From Apiosordaria backusii (lineage: Eukaryota > Ascomycota > Sordariomycetes > Sordariales > Lasiosphaeriaceae): a DNA stretch of 64,000 nt. Of this stretch, positions 12,157 to 26,848 are shown one piece after another. The DNA is taken from positions 2,480,001 through 2,544,000 of the forward strand of contig JAUKTV010000002.1 of assembly GCA_030549205.1 (NCBI GenBank), written 5' to 3'. How positions within the stretch are numbered: the stretch's first letter is position 1; the number at the start of each line of letters is the position of its first letter. A program made the position numbers and the translations under genes. The notes below the pieces were generated by a model. That model was not told the DNA's origin. It did no database searches and saw only the letters and a list, made by a program, of their open reading frames with translations.

Positions 12157-15100
12157 TCATATACTCGCCTCAGCCTTCCCATTGCCCTTCTGATGCCCAT
12201 TGCTCAACACTCCATTTCCCTTTTCCTGCTTCCCAACACTTTGTTGGATTTTTCTATCGCCATCTCCCTTCTCAACTTCCAGCCCCGAGATAAACACCCC
12301 ACTGACCGGCTCCAAAGCCGCCACAAACACACACAGCAAACTAGCAATGACAAAGTGACTGATCGTGCTTCCAATCTCAAGCCACGACCCCTCGTCTTTC
12401 ACCACCCAGAAGAAGTAAAGCGTCAGCACATCGCTGATAGCCATAACCGTCATAAACAGCGCCGACGGCGCGACACCCAATCTCTTGTTCAAGATCCCCA
12501 GGTTTGCTGAGATCAATGCAAAGGGAATCATCAACTTCAAGATCAACAACGCGCCTTGCGAGAAGGGGTCAAAGATGGGAATGAGCCGCAACACCGACTC
12601 GAGAGAGAAGGAAGAGACGGAGGCAACATTCCCGGTAGAGAAGAAGGCTGATTGGATGAGAACGAGGAAGAAGAGCGAAGTGCGGAGGTCGGGTAGAGTT
12701 AGCGGGCGGTGGTCGGTACCCTCGGGAGACGGTGGAGGAGATGGTGAGGAGCGATAAATGGCATGTTCGAGTCTCACCCAGCTGACCAGCACTGCAGAGA
12801 AGGCCACGTAAAACAGGCCTTCATAAGAGATGGTCAAGATGACAAAGGTCGGGGCGCAGGTAAGAAAGATGATAAGGAGGCGGTGGAGGTAGTGCGTGTT
12901 CGAATTATTGCTGGGCACAAGCCGGTAGGCGAGGGGCATTAGGAGGGACAAGATAAGGACGGCCCAGCCTACTATTTGGTTGCCCCGGGGAAGGCCTTGT
13001 TTTGCTTGCAGGGAGATTGCGCTAGAGCGAGTGACAACCATGGCCAGGGCTGTAAGGCCAATCTGGACGCCGAGGAGGGCGCGGGAGAAGTGGTTTTGCG
13101 GTGGGGAAGATTGCTTGGTAGGGCGGGAGAAGTCGGCCAAAATGTAGTCTTCGAACAGAAGATAGACGAGGCCGATTAGAACCATGAGACCGCCACCGAC
13201 GAGGCTTAGGTAGGGTTAGTATTATTGAAGTAACAACTGAGATGGCAGAGACTAACATTTGATTGACGTCCTCGGTCTTCATAGCCGGGAGCAAAGTAAA
13301 TGTGCTCATGGCCAGGCATGAGAGGAACCATGTGGTGGACAGAGCGGCATGCTGCCGTAGGAAAGAAAACCCATAGGCAAGAGGCCAGAAGGCGCCAATT
13401 ACGAACAGGCCAGTCAAGATTTCACGGTGAATGTACCCCAATGCCTGTGCTAATTAGTATATGACCAATACCAGAGAAAGGAGGGCACGTAAACATACCA
13501 ACGATACGATGATCGCAATGTAGATCGCAGTGTTAAACAGAAGGGAGACAACACTCGCACCCGACCTTACGTGGCCGAACAGTTGTTTGCGACCCTCTGC
13601 GATACTTTCCCTGCGAGCATAGACTCCCTCCCAGAAGAAAACGGGGAAGAAAGCATACACATAGTAGGTGGGTGGTGACTTGGAGATGGCGAAGGAGGCG
13701 TAAAGAGCGGCCAAAACAGACGAGAACACTATAGTGCCGCCAAGGGTTCTGGAAGGCTTGACCTTCCCATGCAACACATGCAAATCAATGACGGTTGTCA
13801 ATGCATATGCCATCCAGCCTAAGTACCCGACTGTGATTAAGGCTCGCAAGAACAGCCAGTCGTACCTCTGGAGGTATTTGAGACCGCCAAGCCCGATTTT
13901 CATCAAGGCAGCGGATTCCTCAATGGCCTCCTCATAATTTCCACTCTCAATGAGCTTCTTGATGTCGGCGACACGGCGTTCAGCGGTAAGACCGCCCTCA
14001 CTGAGGGGCTTGTAAGGCCTGTACTTCAGTTCGGTAGCCATCTTTTGTTCCTCCTTGACGCGATATTGCTCGAGGATCCCTTGGGCATTCACAAGCGATG
14101 CTTGAGCCTTTTCCTTCAGATCAGCCGCGAGGAACGACAATGGCAACTCGCCCACCGAATTGGCGGGGAATTCGACTCCAACAAGATAGGCCATAAGCGC
14201 AGCAACGTCAGCCTGCGCAACGTCGTGCCTCCTGACGTGATTGAGATTCCAGTCTGAGGAGTATTCGTCATGTCCAGGGGCAATCTCTCCAGGATACAGC
14301 TCAGGCTTGGCAACTCCTGAACCCCAAGAAATCAGGGGAGTCCGCGTGTTATCCGGATGGCCGTCACCGTGACTTCCCCAATCGCTCATGCCATGGTCGG
14401 CCGTAAAGACAAATGCCGTCCTGTCGTCGCGGTAAAAATCCTCGATCAGCTCGGTAATTTCCTTGACGCCTTGGTCCACCACTTTGATATTATTGAGGTA
14501 CTCCCTTGAATACGGACGGTGAAAGTGACCGGTAGTATCCAACCCCAAAAGATGCAGGAAGAAGACAATTTTATCTTGTCGAAGCGCATCACCCAAGGTC
14601 TTGTTTGTCTTTGCCTCAGCAAACAGCTCCTTGACATGGTCGAAAACCCAGAGATCCAACACAACAGCATCTCCAGAAAAGTCCTCCATTTCGTGTCCGT
14701 ACATATAAGCATCAACCCTTCCAGGCACGGCACCATGTTCGAACATTGGAAGAATATCTGGGCTGCCCCAACTCCAGGTATGCCTACTGCGGTTGAACAC
14801 ACTGTCAAAGTTGACAGGGTTCATCTTCCAGCCGGTCGTGACAGCCGACACATCTTCGTAGAGACCGGCAATAAGCGCAACATGACCTGGCCGAGATTCG
14901 GTGGGCACGCGCGTATGGGAAACACCAAATGTGCCTTTCTCCAGAACCTTGGATCGCAGGAAAGGGGCAAGAGGTCTTGGCACAAGATCGCCGTCAGACT
15001 TCGGGTATGGCTCGGGATGAGATTGAAATGCTTTGTCGGCGCGCAATCCGTCTCCTGAAAGCAGACGTGTGTGTAAGTTGGGGCACTCGGCAGCAAGTGG

Positions 15101-15297
15101 CTCTGGGAAGTGTACATACCCACAAACAAAACTAGGCGATCAGCAGGCGCTCGACTGGATGGTGGCCTTTCGATTTCGAACAAGCGCATTCCCGAGACAA
15201 TGGGACTGACGAAATAAATGTCAAAGATAGAATATATGTAGGCAAGGTGAAAGATGACGGCGATTGCCAAAAACCGCAACCGCGGAAACGAAGCCAT
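12157..15297 (-). CDS. MCD4: GPI ethanolamine phosphate transferase 1 (MCD4/PIG-N)
   Basis: Four exons (15297-15120, 15054-13499, 13444-13257, 13204-12157) encode 989 residues, matching fungal Mcd4. It adds ethanolamine phosphate to the first mannose of GPI anchors in the ER. Residues ~7-27 form the N-terminal signal anchor, ending SIFDIYFVSPIVSGM. The alkaline-phosphatase-like catalytic domain carries GDGLRAD (60-66), PTESRPGHV with the presumed Thr111 nucleophile, HLLGLDTTGH and TADHGMSDWGSHGDG metal ligands. The C-terminal half is a multi-pass membrane domain. The start at 15297 (MASFPRLRFLAIAV) is chosen over an in-frame upstream Met at 15339 because family members begin here. The donor GTTAGT of intron 3 lies inside an apparent ORF; splicing it restores VNQILVGGGLMVLIG. 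The gene is divergent from POLD3. Confidence 0.95.
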
Positions 15298-15820
15298 GTT
15301 GGCAAACGGTGGCCGGATGCGCCGACCTCGAAATTCCAAGCTCTGGCAAACTGTTGACGACGAGCAATGAGTGTCGCAAAGGAGAAAAGATTAGAATAAA
15401 GTGGGCAAAACGATCGGATTCTGGCGCATCATGGCGCAACAAGTGTCAAAACGGGCGCAATCGAGGATGTTGGAGGGGAAAACCCGGTTCGCGGTGGTGG
15501 ACACAACGGTGAACCGTGATGGCTGAAGTCCCCGGGATCAGGTAAGCTTTCGCGCCTCGTTGCATCGGGCCGGCACAAGCCTGGTTAGGTGTCATCTCGA
15601 CAGAGATCTTTCAGGGGCTGCAAGCCACTTTGGCCAACTATGGGCAAGGCCGCAGGGGCTTCATAGTGGATAACGTGACCTCGCGGCACCACTTTACGCT
15701 TTCTCCAACAGCAAAAGTCGCGACTCGACGCGTTCCCGACCTGTCGCTCAGTTGCAGTATCAAACTCGCCCTGAGCTCAACGACAGTCTGATTGAAAATA
15801 CCCATTACCCTCAGATCATC
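15298..15820. promoter_or_regulatory. Divergent MCD4 / POLD3 promoter region
   Basis: These 523 bp separate the start codons of two divergently transcribed genes, so both promoters must lie here. No specific factor site is claimed. Confidence 0.6.
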
Positions 15821-17327
15821 ATGGACACATATCTCAAACACCTGTCCGAGAGTGTCCTTGCGGAGGATAAAGTGGTATGTATTCTTTCTCATCGATACCT
15901 GATGGGGTGCTAACACGTGCAGGTTGATTTTCGGCTTCTGAGCCAATCTCTCCAAGTCCCCGTCAACACTGCCAAACAGTAAGAGCCTTACTCGCAGCTT
16001 ATCTTGTCCACATCGATTAATTCGTTGCTTTCTAGGATGCTTTATGAGTTTCACCGGTCTCAAAACGCCAAGCGCCCCGGAAGTGTTCATGCCACCTACC
16101 TCATCTATGGTGTCAAGCACAACAGCAACTCGCAGAATGGGGCCGACGAGGAAATGCCAGATGCCGGCTCAGTGACAGATGTTGTGCCAGTGTTCGACCT
16201 CTGTCTTGTTACAGAGGAGAAGCTCAGAGGTGAGTCCACCAGTTTCCTGCACGGGGTTCAATATTCAGAACGAGAACTAATTATCCTCAAGATGTTCTTG
16301 CGGAATTTGAAGAGGTAAAAACGATCCATGTCTACAGCGTCGCTTCGCGTCCTACCAAGGTTTGTCACCAGTTCAAGCACTTTAGGAGCTCAAAATCAAG
16401 CTTACACTCTCACAGGACATGGCTCTGCTGGCAGATGTAGCACACGAGGTCAGCAGCAATGACAAAAAGGTACTATCTAATATAGTCAATCCTAATGTGC
16501 GCACTCGGGAACGGAAGGGCCCTGGCCTGAAAGCCTCCATTGCTTCGACACCTGCCTTTAAGCAGCAGCCAAAGGCAGCTTCAAAGGTCAAGGAGGACCC
16601 CAAGCCTGCTGAGGAAACCAAGCCAGCCATAAAGACCGAGAAGACCGAGAAGACCACATCATCAGCTCCAGCCAAAAAGCCTGCCCCTGCCAAGAGCTCC
16701 GGTATCATGGCAGCTTTCTCCAAGGCGGCATCACTGCCCAAGAAGGAGCCCAAAAAGTCAGCATCGCCAGCTGTTACCGAGACAAACACGCCAGCACTAT
16801 CCGATGAAGATGACGACGAAGAAGAGATGCCCCAGCCGAAGCCCCGCGCCAAACCCGATTTCAAGACCTTGAAACAAAGAGAGGAGGGCCTGCGTCGTAT
16901 GATGGAAGGGGATGATGAAGAGGAAGCGCCGGCGTCAGAGAGAGCTGAATCTCCCGAGGAGCCCGAGCCCGAACCTATGGAGGTGGAGGAAGAGGCACCA
17001 GATCCTGTGAAGGAAGAAAAGGAGGTTGTTGAGACAACAAGCAATGGCCGCCGGCGCGGCAAGAGGAGGATTATGCGGAAAAAGCAAATTATGGATGAGC
17101 AAGGATATCTTGGTATGTTCCACTAGCCAATGCATCGGTGTATTACAATGCTAACACTTTGCACAGTTACCATCCAAGAACCGGGATGGGAGTCTTTCTC
17201 GGAAGATGAAGCTCCCCCGCCCCCCAAGGTCGTCAAGACCACCAGCTCCGCCTCTTCAACCCAGGCAAAGAAGGGGGCGGCCAAGGGTCAAGGAAACATC
17301 ATGTCTTTCTTTTCGAAGAAGGCTTGA
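15821..17327 (+). CDS. CDC27: DNA polymerase delta subunit POLD3/Cdc27
   Basis: Six exons (15821-15874, 15923-15978, 16036-16229, 16292-16359, 16416-17112, 17167-17327) encode 409 residues. The N-terminal winged-helix region (MDTYLKHLSESVLAEDKV, VDFRLLSQSLQVPVN, QMLYEFHRSQN) is the part that contacts the B subunit of polymerase delta. The middle is long, charged and Lys/Glu/Pro-rich, with an RRGKRRIMRKK basic patch before the last intron. The C-terminus has a PCNA-binding PIP box, QGNIMSFF at about residues 398-405, followed by SKKA. This layout (folded N-terminus, disordered middle, terminal PIP box) is diagnostic for POLD3, Cdc27 or Pol32, which tether polymerase delta to PCNA. The ATG at 15821 opens the conserved domain, with no earlier in-frame Met. 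Confidence 0.93.
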
Positions 17328-17850
17328 AAGAGCTCAAAGTATATCTAAATCCATGTATGTTGAAGCCAATCAGATTTTATGAAACCAGAGTTTGGACCAC
17401 CCAATGAAAGAGATATATCATGGTGCTCAGAGGTCAGTGAGCAGTCAGGATTACATGAGGTGGATTCCCAGCCCCGGGGCGCAAACGTGGCCAGGGGTTC
17501 TTCCCCGCACTTGCTGGGGTTCTTAGCTCGCCAAGCCCAGGGCTGCAGGGGAGCTTGGTCGTTATCTTATCCGGCGTCAGCGCAGCGTAACTTCTCCCAA
17601 GTAACCAGATGTTCAGAGAGCAAGTCTTGTGCCGCTCTTCAATTGGCAAATTCGACGACAACTCTCCGACTAATCTCGAGGTCTTAGGTCATCATCTAAC
17701 TCCCCCGTTTCAACAGGAGGATAGGGAGTTCAGGATGATATGTTGCGATTGCATTTGAGCACGCTTGTCATCGGTTTCGCCCCACCATAGCCTCGAATCT
17801 TGGTCCTTACGATCGATTAAGAGAAGCGCAAAACTGCGCGCGCCACAACA
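17328..17850. other. POLD3 3' flank and GH125 promoter
   Basis: A 523-bp tandem spacer. No RNA gene or extra ORF was recognised. Confidence 0.5.
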
Positions 17851-19652
17851 ATGCCTCGACTTCCCTGGAGCTCCCTCTTGCTGCCACTGCTGGCACTGGA
17901 ATATGCGCCAGCCTCAGCAACATTTGGTGATCACGGTACAAACCAAGAGCCATTGGGGCACAAGTTTGACAAGGCGGCCTGTCCAGACTATGCGCACTAC
18001 GCTGCATATCCCCAGTAGGCAATTCCTTGCGCCCAATGCCCGTGTTGAGATGTTGAGATGTTGGAGCTGACCGATCAAAGTGGACCATATTCGAAGGGAC
18101 CTCTCGAACTTCCTTTTCAAAGACCCCATCCACGATGTCGAACATTCCAATCCGATGCGATCGAGAAGGTCATCAAGGATGTTACGTCACGGATGAAGGA
18201 CCCAGACCTGGCGAGACTCTTTGAGAATGCTTTCCCGTCCACCACAGACACGACGGTTAGATTCCATACGGATGGCAAAGACGAAAAGGTTAAGAAGAAG
18301 ATTCGTGAACGGGATAGGGGTAACAGCTATCGTGACGATGGGGAGTGGGAAGGACCACAGTCCTTCATTATCACAGGAGACATCATCGCCGAGTGGCTGC
18401 GTGACAGCACCAACCAGCTAAAGCCATACCAGGCCCTCGCGCTCAAAGACCCGGCCATCTTCACCTTGATTCTCGGGGCCATCAACACCCAAAGCGAATA
18501 CGTCATCCAAAGCCCCTACTGTAACGCCTTCCAGCCACCACCCATCTCAGGCTTGCCTGTCAGTATGAACGGCCAAGACGACACCGTCCACCCCGTCTAC
18601 GAACCAAACGTCGTCTTCGAATGTAAATACGAACTCGACTCCATCGCCCATTTCCTCGCTCTTGGCAACGAATTCCATAAACACACCAACAGCAAACAGT
18701 TCATCAACCCCCGCTGGCGCAAGGCAGTCCGAAATGTCCTCAACGTCCTCGACTCTCAAAGCCAGCCCACCTTTGACCCAGTAACAGCCAACTACCGACC
18801 AAACGAATACACCTTCCAACGCAGGACCAACACCGGCACCGAAACCCTCAACCTCCAAGGCGTGGGCAACCCCCTAAACAACGGCACCGGCCTCGTCCGC
18901 TCCGCCTTCCGCCCCAGCGACGACGCGACAATCTTTGGGTTCTTCATCCCCGCCAACGCGCAAATGTCTGTCGAGCTCAAACGCACAGCCGCTATCCTCA
19001 AAACAACAGGCGATACCTCTGATAAGCTCCTATCCGAAGAACTCGAAACCTGGAGCAAGAGAATCAGCGATGGGATCTGGGAACACGGTGTCGTCACCCA
19101 CAGGAAATACGGCCAGGTTTTTGCGTATGAAGTTGATGGCTATGGTAGTGCGTTGATGATGGATGATGCGAACTACCCCTCCCTCCTCGCGCTTCCATTA
19201 ATGGGGTTTGTGAAGGAAGATGATGAAGTATACAAAAATACAAGGAGGATGCTGCTGGAGAAGGAGGGGAACCCGTATTATTTGAAGGGGAGGGATTTTG
19301 AAGGGATTGGGGGCCCGCATATTGGGCTGCAGAATGCGTGGCCGATGAGCTTGTTGGTGCAGGCGCAGACGTCGGGGGATGATGAGGAGATTGAGGAGTG
19401 TCTGGGGTTGGTGTTGAAGAGTAGTCGGTTGGGGTTGGTGCATGAGAGCATTGATGTTAATTGGGCGACGAGTTATACTAGTAAGTACACCCTATCAAGG
19501 TATTATCGTTCCAGTTCTGACAATTGTTTGTTGTATGTACAGGAAGCTGGTTTGCCTGGGCGAATGGCGTGTTTGCCGAGACGATTTTGAACCTGGCGAG
19601 GAGGAAGCCGCATTTGATATTTACGGATGGGAAGCCTTATGAGATAGCTTGA
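17851..19652 (+). CDS. Secreted GH125 family exo-alpha-1,6-mannosidase
   Basis: Three exons (17851-18014, 18081-19480, 19543-19652) encode 557 residues. Residues 1-23 (PRLPWSSLLLPLLALE, ending ASA) form a signal peptide. The mature start has CPDYAHYAAYPHGPYSKGPL, where the first intron (donor GTAGGC, branch CTGAC) joins YP to HGPY. The GH125 (DUF1237) core follows with ERDRGN, TGDIIAEWLRDSTNQ, SPYCNAF, VNPLNNGTGL-like segments, YEVDGYGSALMMDDANYPSLLALP, GPHIGLQNAWPMSLLVQA and WFAWANGVFAE. These acidic and aromatic motifs line the mannose pocket in characterised members. The enzyme is expected to trim terminal alpha-1,6-mannose from N-glycans or cell-wall mannan outside the cell or in the secretory pathway. 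The GTAGGC donor is weak but is the only one that keeps the conserved frame. Confidence 0.92.
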
Positions 19653-19699
19653 GCAAGTTCCCTCTGCTTTTTTTTTCTTTTTTTGCTCCCTTCGGGTGA

Positions 19700-19702
<3 letters not shown>

Positions 19703-19731
<29 letters not shown>
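19703..19731. repeat. Poly-T run, 29 bp
   Basis: An uninterrupted T run directly read in the 3' flank of the GH125 gene. It is preceded by another T-rich stretch from about 19668. Confidence 0.95.
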
Positions 19732-19834
19732 CTTTTCTTACTCTTCAGATGAGCATCGTTTGCATTGGCGATTGCGATTGGGGCATTAAATTGTTTCAGA
19801 GGGCAGCTGGGAAGACAGCTAGAGTTTTTTGTAT

Positions 19835-19862
19835 ACCTACCTACCTAGGTACCTACCTACCT
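19835..19862. repeat. ACCT tetramer block with central CCTAGGTACC palindrome
   Basis: Tandem ACCT units surround CCTAGGTACC. Related blocks occur at 33384-33405, 35047-35058 and 51827-51840, all intergenic. Confidence 0.9.
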
Positions 19863-19985
19863 TCTTATATCAAGGCGAAATGAGAGCGAGAGCATTTTGT
19901 CCCGTTTTACTTTGGTGTTCAATAACTCCCTATTTCATCTTTGAAACAGGTGATATCAGATATTCTGGGGAATAGCAAGACCATT

Positions 19986-20011
19986 TTGCTTGCTTGCTTG
20001 CTTGCTTGCTT
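19986..20011. repeat. (TTGC)n microsatellite
   Basis: Six TTGC units in the 3' flank of MCM3. Confidence 0.9.
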
Positions 20012-20126
20012 TTTACCATTCAAGTTCTATTCCACAGATGGACCACCAAACCCCCAAACGCCATCCGCTATGACAACCCGTTTCCCACAACCCTTTCTTT
20101 CAGACATCCTTGATCAAACCATCCCT

Positions 20127-23000
<2,874 letters not shown>

Positions 23001-23607
23001 TTTGTCGTCTGTCCACCGGGTATCAAATGGGAATTAGTTTGTGGTGGGTGGTGTAAAGGGAGGTGGTGAGGTGGGCGATGTTGAGATGGTGGAAAGGAGT
23101 CGCTGTGGACAGTGGCAGAAAGCGGTGTTCTCTCCAAGCAATGCCTGACCGACGAGAGTGGGGAGAATTTCGTTCGCAAAGCTGAGTCCAACGCGCCCAG
23201 CCGCGGTTTCGCGTTTCCTGCGCGTCGCCCCTGACAGGGGTTTTAATTGATTCAGACCCAATTGCAATTGCGGGGCGCCCTGACCGTTGCCCAGCCAGTG
23301 CACGGCCTGTGTTGACCTTGACCTTCTTAGTGGCCACTTACACCTTGCTTCCTGCCTTCTGATACCGTCTTTCAACTCATTGTTATCTTGAGTTTATGAA
23401 AACGTCACGTTCGACAGTAAAAATCTAGGAACAGGACGGGCATAGAAAAAGGTGCAGTTCTAAGATTTATCTCCAACACTCTTAAACTGGAGTTCAAGGC
23501 CTCTAGAGCGCGGCAATTCAGCATCACCGCCCGAGTCTGGGTAGTCAGAATAGTTTATCTTCGCAAGAGAAAGGAAAGGATAGGCAGGACAAACAAAAAG
23601 AACAAAA
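23001..23607. other. MCM3 upstream region
   Basis: About 600 bp upstream of MCM3, ending at the 5S rRNA gene. No protein gene was seen. Confidence 0.5.
23595..23607 (-). terminator. RNA polymerase III terminator of the 5S gene
   Basis: On the minus strand the 3' end of the 5S RNA runs straight into TTTT, then G TT C and TTTTT. Such T clusters are the normal pol III stop signal and support the gene being functional. Confidence 0.75.
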
Positions 23608-23726
23608 ACATACAACACCGAGGATTCCCCAGTGGTCACCCACCTGAGTACTAGTTCGGCCCTCAGCTGTTTTACTAGGGCAGAGCGGACGGGATGCCGT
23701 ATTTTCAGCTGGGTATGGTCGTATGT
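23608..23726 (-). rRNA. rrn5: 5S ribosomal RNA gene
   Basis: The minus strand reads ACATACGACCATACCCAGC at its start and closes with GGTGTTGTATGT. The two ends pair as the 5S helix I (ACATACGAC with GTTGTATGT). The total length is 119 nt, the usual size. Internal landmarks are recognisable: CATCCCGTCCGCTCTGCC in the helix III region, self-complementary CAGCTG arms forming helix II, and TACTCAGGTGGGTGACCACT in the helix IV/loop E region, which also hold the internal pol III promoter. A T-rich terminator follows. In many Pezizomycotina 5S genes are dispersed singly, unlike the tandem 18S-5.8S-28S repeats; this copy fits that pattern. Confidence 0.93.
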
Positions 23727-26700
23727 GTTGTTCGACTTGGAAATAGCTTCTACAAGGTAGATCTGAAAGACTTGGTCACAAAGTACAATAAACACGCAGT
23801 TGTTGTATGATAGAACCTGGAACGTGGTAGCGCGTCTGCAGCCCTTGAGAATCTCAGAAAGATAGTAACATTGCCAGCCTCTCCTTTCTGCTGAGGAATG
23901 ATCCATCTCGGGATACCTCATCATGATAGTCCAAGGCACCCAAGGTCGCAAGAGTGCGGTACCGAAACACAATCCCAAGGCGCGATAAGCATTGGTTCAG
24001 AGGGGAAGTGGTATAATTGAATCACAATGACGAATCGGGGCCATCCCCGTGAGGTGGGAAGGCCAGCACACAGCACCGGTGGGCCCAAGAGTTTGCGTGT
24101 CATGCAGTGTGAACCACGCACCTTGGGAGACTGTATCCCCTACAAAACATCATGGCAAAGAAACAAGTTCCCATGACCATGAGCGCATTGGCCTTCCCGT
24201 CTTCCGTTCTCGTCTCGTCAAAGGCAGCAGTCCGACCTTGAGGTTGTTCCGCGATACGAGAATCATCACCCTGCTTCCTGCCGTTCCGCTCACGCGAGTT
24301 TTAGCGGGATATTATTGTGTGTCGTCTTGCCTTCTTTTCTTCCCAGCTAGGCCCGAGAAACCTTTCCGCATCGGGTCTCGGTATCATGCGGCCCAATGTT
24401 GCGCAACGACTTGTGTATTTTTACACCAAGCCCGGATATCTTGCCTGTCAAAGCAGTAGGTAGTGGCTGGGAAGATGTTCCGAGTCTCTGGTAGATATAC
24501 CCAGCTCTATATCTCCATTCCATGAGCTACCAGGCGGCCTCCCTCGTCTTCTTCCACGATACCACCTCGCAAGCATCTTTTGAAGAGTGACCTGGCTTCC
24601 GAGTGGCTCAAACAGAACATCCAAACAGAACATGGATCCCTTGTCAACACGAGAGTTGAGTGACTTATCTAATTGGTTACCAAGCTGTCGGGAAGGAGGC
24701 TGGGCCGCCTAGGTTCTCCAAGTCCGGTCAAGGGTGGTTGACGTGGCGACGTTCATTCTCGTGGCAGGAGCGGGTGGGCCCTGGACAATGGCTACCCCGG
24801 TATGCCACATCGTGATCCTTGGCTGAATATCCCTCGAGTGTCTGCCGGGTAAATGGTCTGCGTGGTCATTGTTCTATGGCTAGGAGCAGGCCAGTAACAA
24901 ATCACCACTAGCACAGGTAGACATCCTTAGTCTCGTGTACTCGAAGTTCACCGAAGGCGGGCCCTGCCTCGGAGTTGGATGCAGCCAGCCCGTATTATAA
25001 AGGAAAAATTTTTATCGGCAAGCTGCAAACCTCACGGATGTTGACGGTAACGGGAGATATACGCCAGCTTCTTCTCAGAAGAGAGAGCCCGAGGCACAGC
25101 CATGTCAGGAGGCAAGGCTCGGAAGTTGACATAAGAATGGCAACCGAAAGAGTCTCTGCAGAATTGTGACTTCAGATTCTGCGTGTTGTAATGCAATGCT
25201 GGTCGAAATAAAGTCCGGTCACAGCAAATTGTGTGGGTGTCAACCACGAGAAGAGGGGGGCGTTGATATCATATCGCGCAGCAGCATGACCATGCATAAG
25301 CCACGATCCGGCACTCGCCCAGTGCGAGAAATCAACGCCAGAAAATGGGCTGCATACGGAGAGAACCACTCAAAGTACACAGGTGTTCCGGATTCCCAGA
25401 GCCGGTGAAAGTCTGGTTCGCCATACGGGAAGCGGGTGCTAGAGGAGCACATTATGCGTAGATCTCACGGAGACGGTAAACAGTAACACCGGACACGCAA
25501 TGCTCGTATGATGAAGATCAGAGCTATATGTCCTGGTAGGTATAATACCAGCGACATGGTTCGGAGCGAGTCAAAATGGACCGCCACAGTACCAAACTTC
25601 CGAGATAGGAGACCACCTATCAACTCGACCAACAAGCTTCATGGTACAAAACAAGCGGTGTGTGTCAGCGGGCTCAATTTCAAGGTGAACGTCGCATCAA
25701 ATGGTATGGAAGAAGCATTGCTATGGGTCTTGATGCACGTGTCATATCATCATGATCAAGACTCGGACTCTGGTATCGGGATCAGTTCCGAGGGGGCCGA
25801 CTGGTCACGCTTCCATCATCGGCAGGAGACATCCCGAGGGCCCGTGCGTCTCCCCTTGTCCTGCCGATGGAACCGAGGGCGCATCCCGAAGCGGCCGAAG
25901 CATGCCTCACATGGCCGTCGATAGTCATTGTCAGCGGGCCAAAGGATATCCAAAACGGCAATGTTGGGTGATAGATATGGTAAGCTGAGGACCAGTACGA
26001 CACAGACAACAGGTACCTCCTGCAGACTGCAAGTATCAAGCAGCCTGCGGTGCGAAGCGGGAGAATTTCCTGATGATCCTGGGCTGTGTGGCGGAGAGCG
26101 GGACAAGGGTAGCTGCGGGTGATAATGAACTGCTTGGGCCGAAATCGGGATGCCGAATCAAACCTTGGCTTTTTACCCCTCACACCCAAGCTCCCGCAGC
26201 TTTTGGCGTCTGTCTGCCGAAGGAGGCTTGGGCTCTGGGGTCGCACAGCAGCAACACCGACCTCGAGGGCTGTCTGAAGGCGGCAGAGCGCAGGCCGTTT
26301 GTTGCACGTGGGACATGTGTGACCCCTAAATTCCGTTCCCATGGGCGTGCCTGACAGATGGGTTCGAGTACTGTTTTGATAACTTGTTTCCAGTGCGGCT
26401 TTTGTCCATGTTGTCCAAAAAGGAAGCTGAGAAGCTTTTGTTATCGGTCCTCCAAAACTCTCACGGAGGAGGAGGAGCTAGACTAGTGGGACTGTGCAGT
26501 GCTGGGCCTGGGGCCGGCGAATCATGCCAGCACCCGGAGGTCCACCTTGTCCTCGACCCAAACAAAGAGTCTCCAACTCATACGCTTCTAGCATGTTGAC
26601 GGGTACCTATGTTCGGTGGGCTGCCCCGCATGTATATGCTGGAACTTGGTCCGGGGTGGCAGGATTGGCCAGTGGTTCCGCGCTCTTGTCCCTTCGCCAG

Positions 26701-26848
26701 GACAAGGTTGTAATGTGTTCGCTCATGGACTGCTGAGATGGGGAGGCATGTTCTGCATACAAATAATCAAGTATGTGTGCTCTTCCCCCGGCAAACCGTT
26801 CCTGCATACCCCCAGTGAGCTCAACACAAACCTTCCCTGTTCGTCACC
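23727..26848. other. 3.1 kb spacer between 5S rRNA and aminotransferase, no gene seen
   Basis: Only short ORFs occur on either strand, the longest being a minus-strand 186-codon frame at 25782-26342 with no recognisable domain or start context. No terminal repeats, target duplications or transposase fragments were recognised. It may contain the distal promoter of the aminotransferase. Confidence 0.45.

Larger units (their letters stand above)
19653..20126. other. Convergent spacer rich in simple repeats
   Basis: Between GH125 and MCM3 lie a 29-bp T run (19703-19731), a palindromic ACCTACCTACCTAGGT-type block (19835-19862) and six TTGC units (19986-20011). No gene was seen. Confidence 0.7.

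Noticed and set aside
25782..26342. 186-codon minus-strand ORF with a CPTCNKRP motif
   Set aside because: It has a single CxxC, no recognisable domain, no splice support and a weak start context. It was treated as chance.
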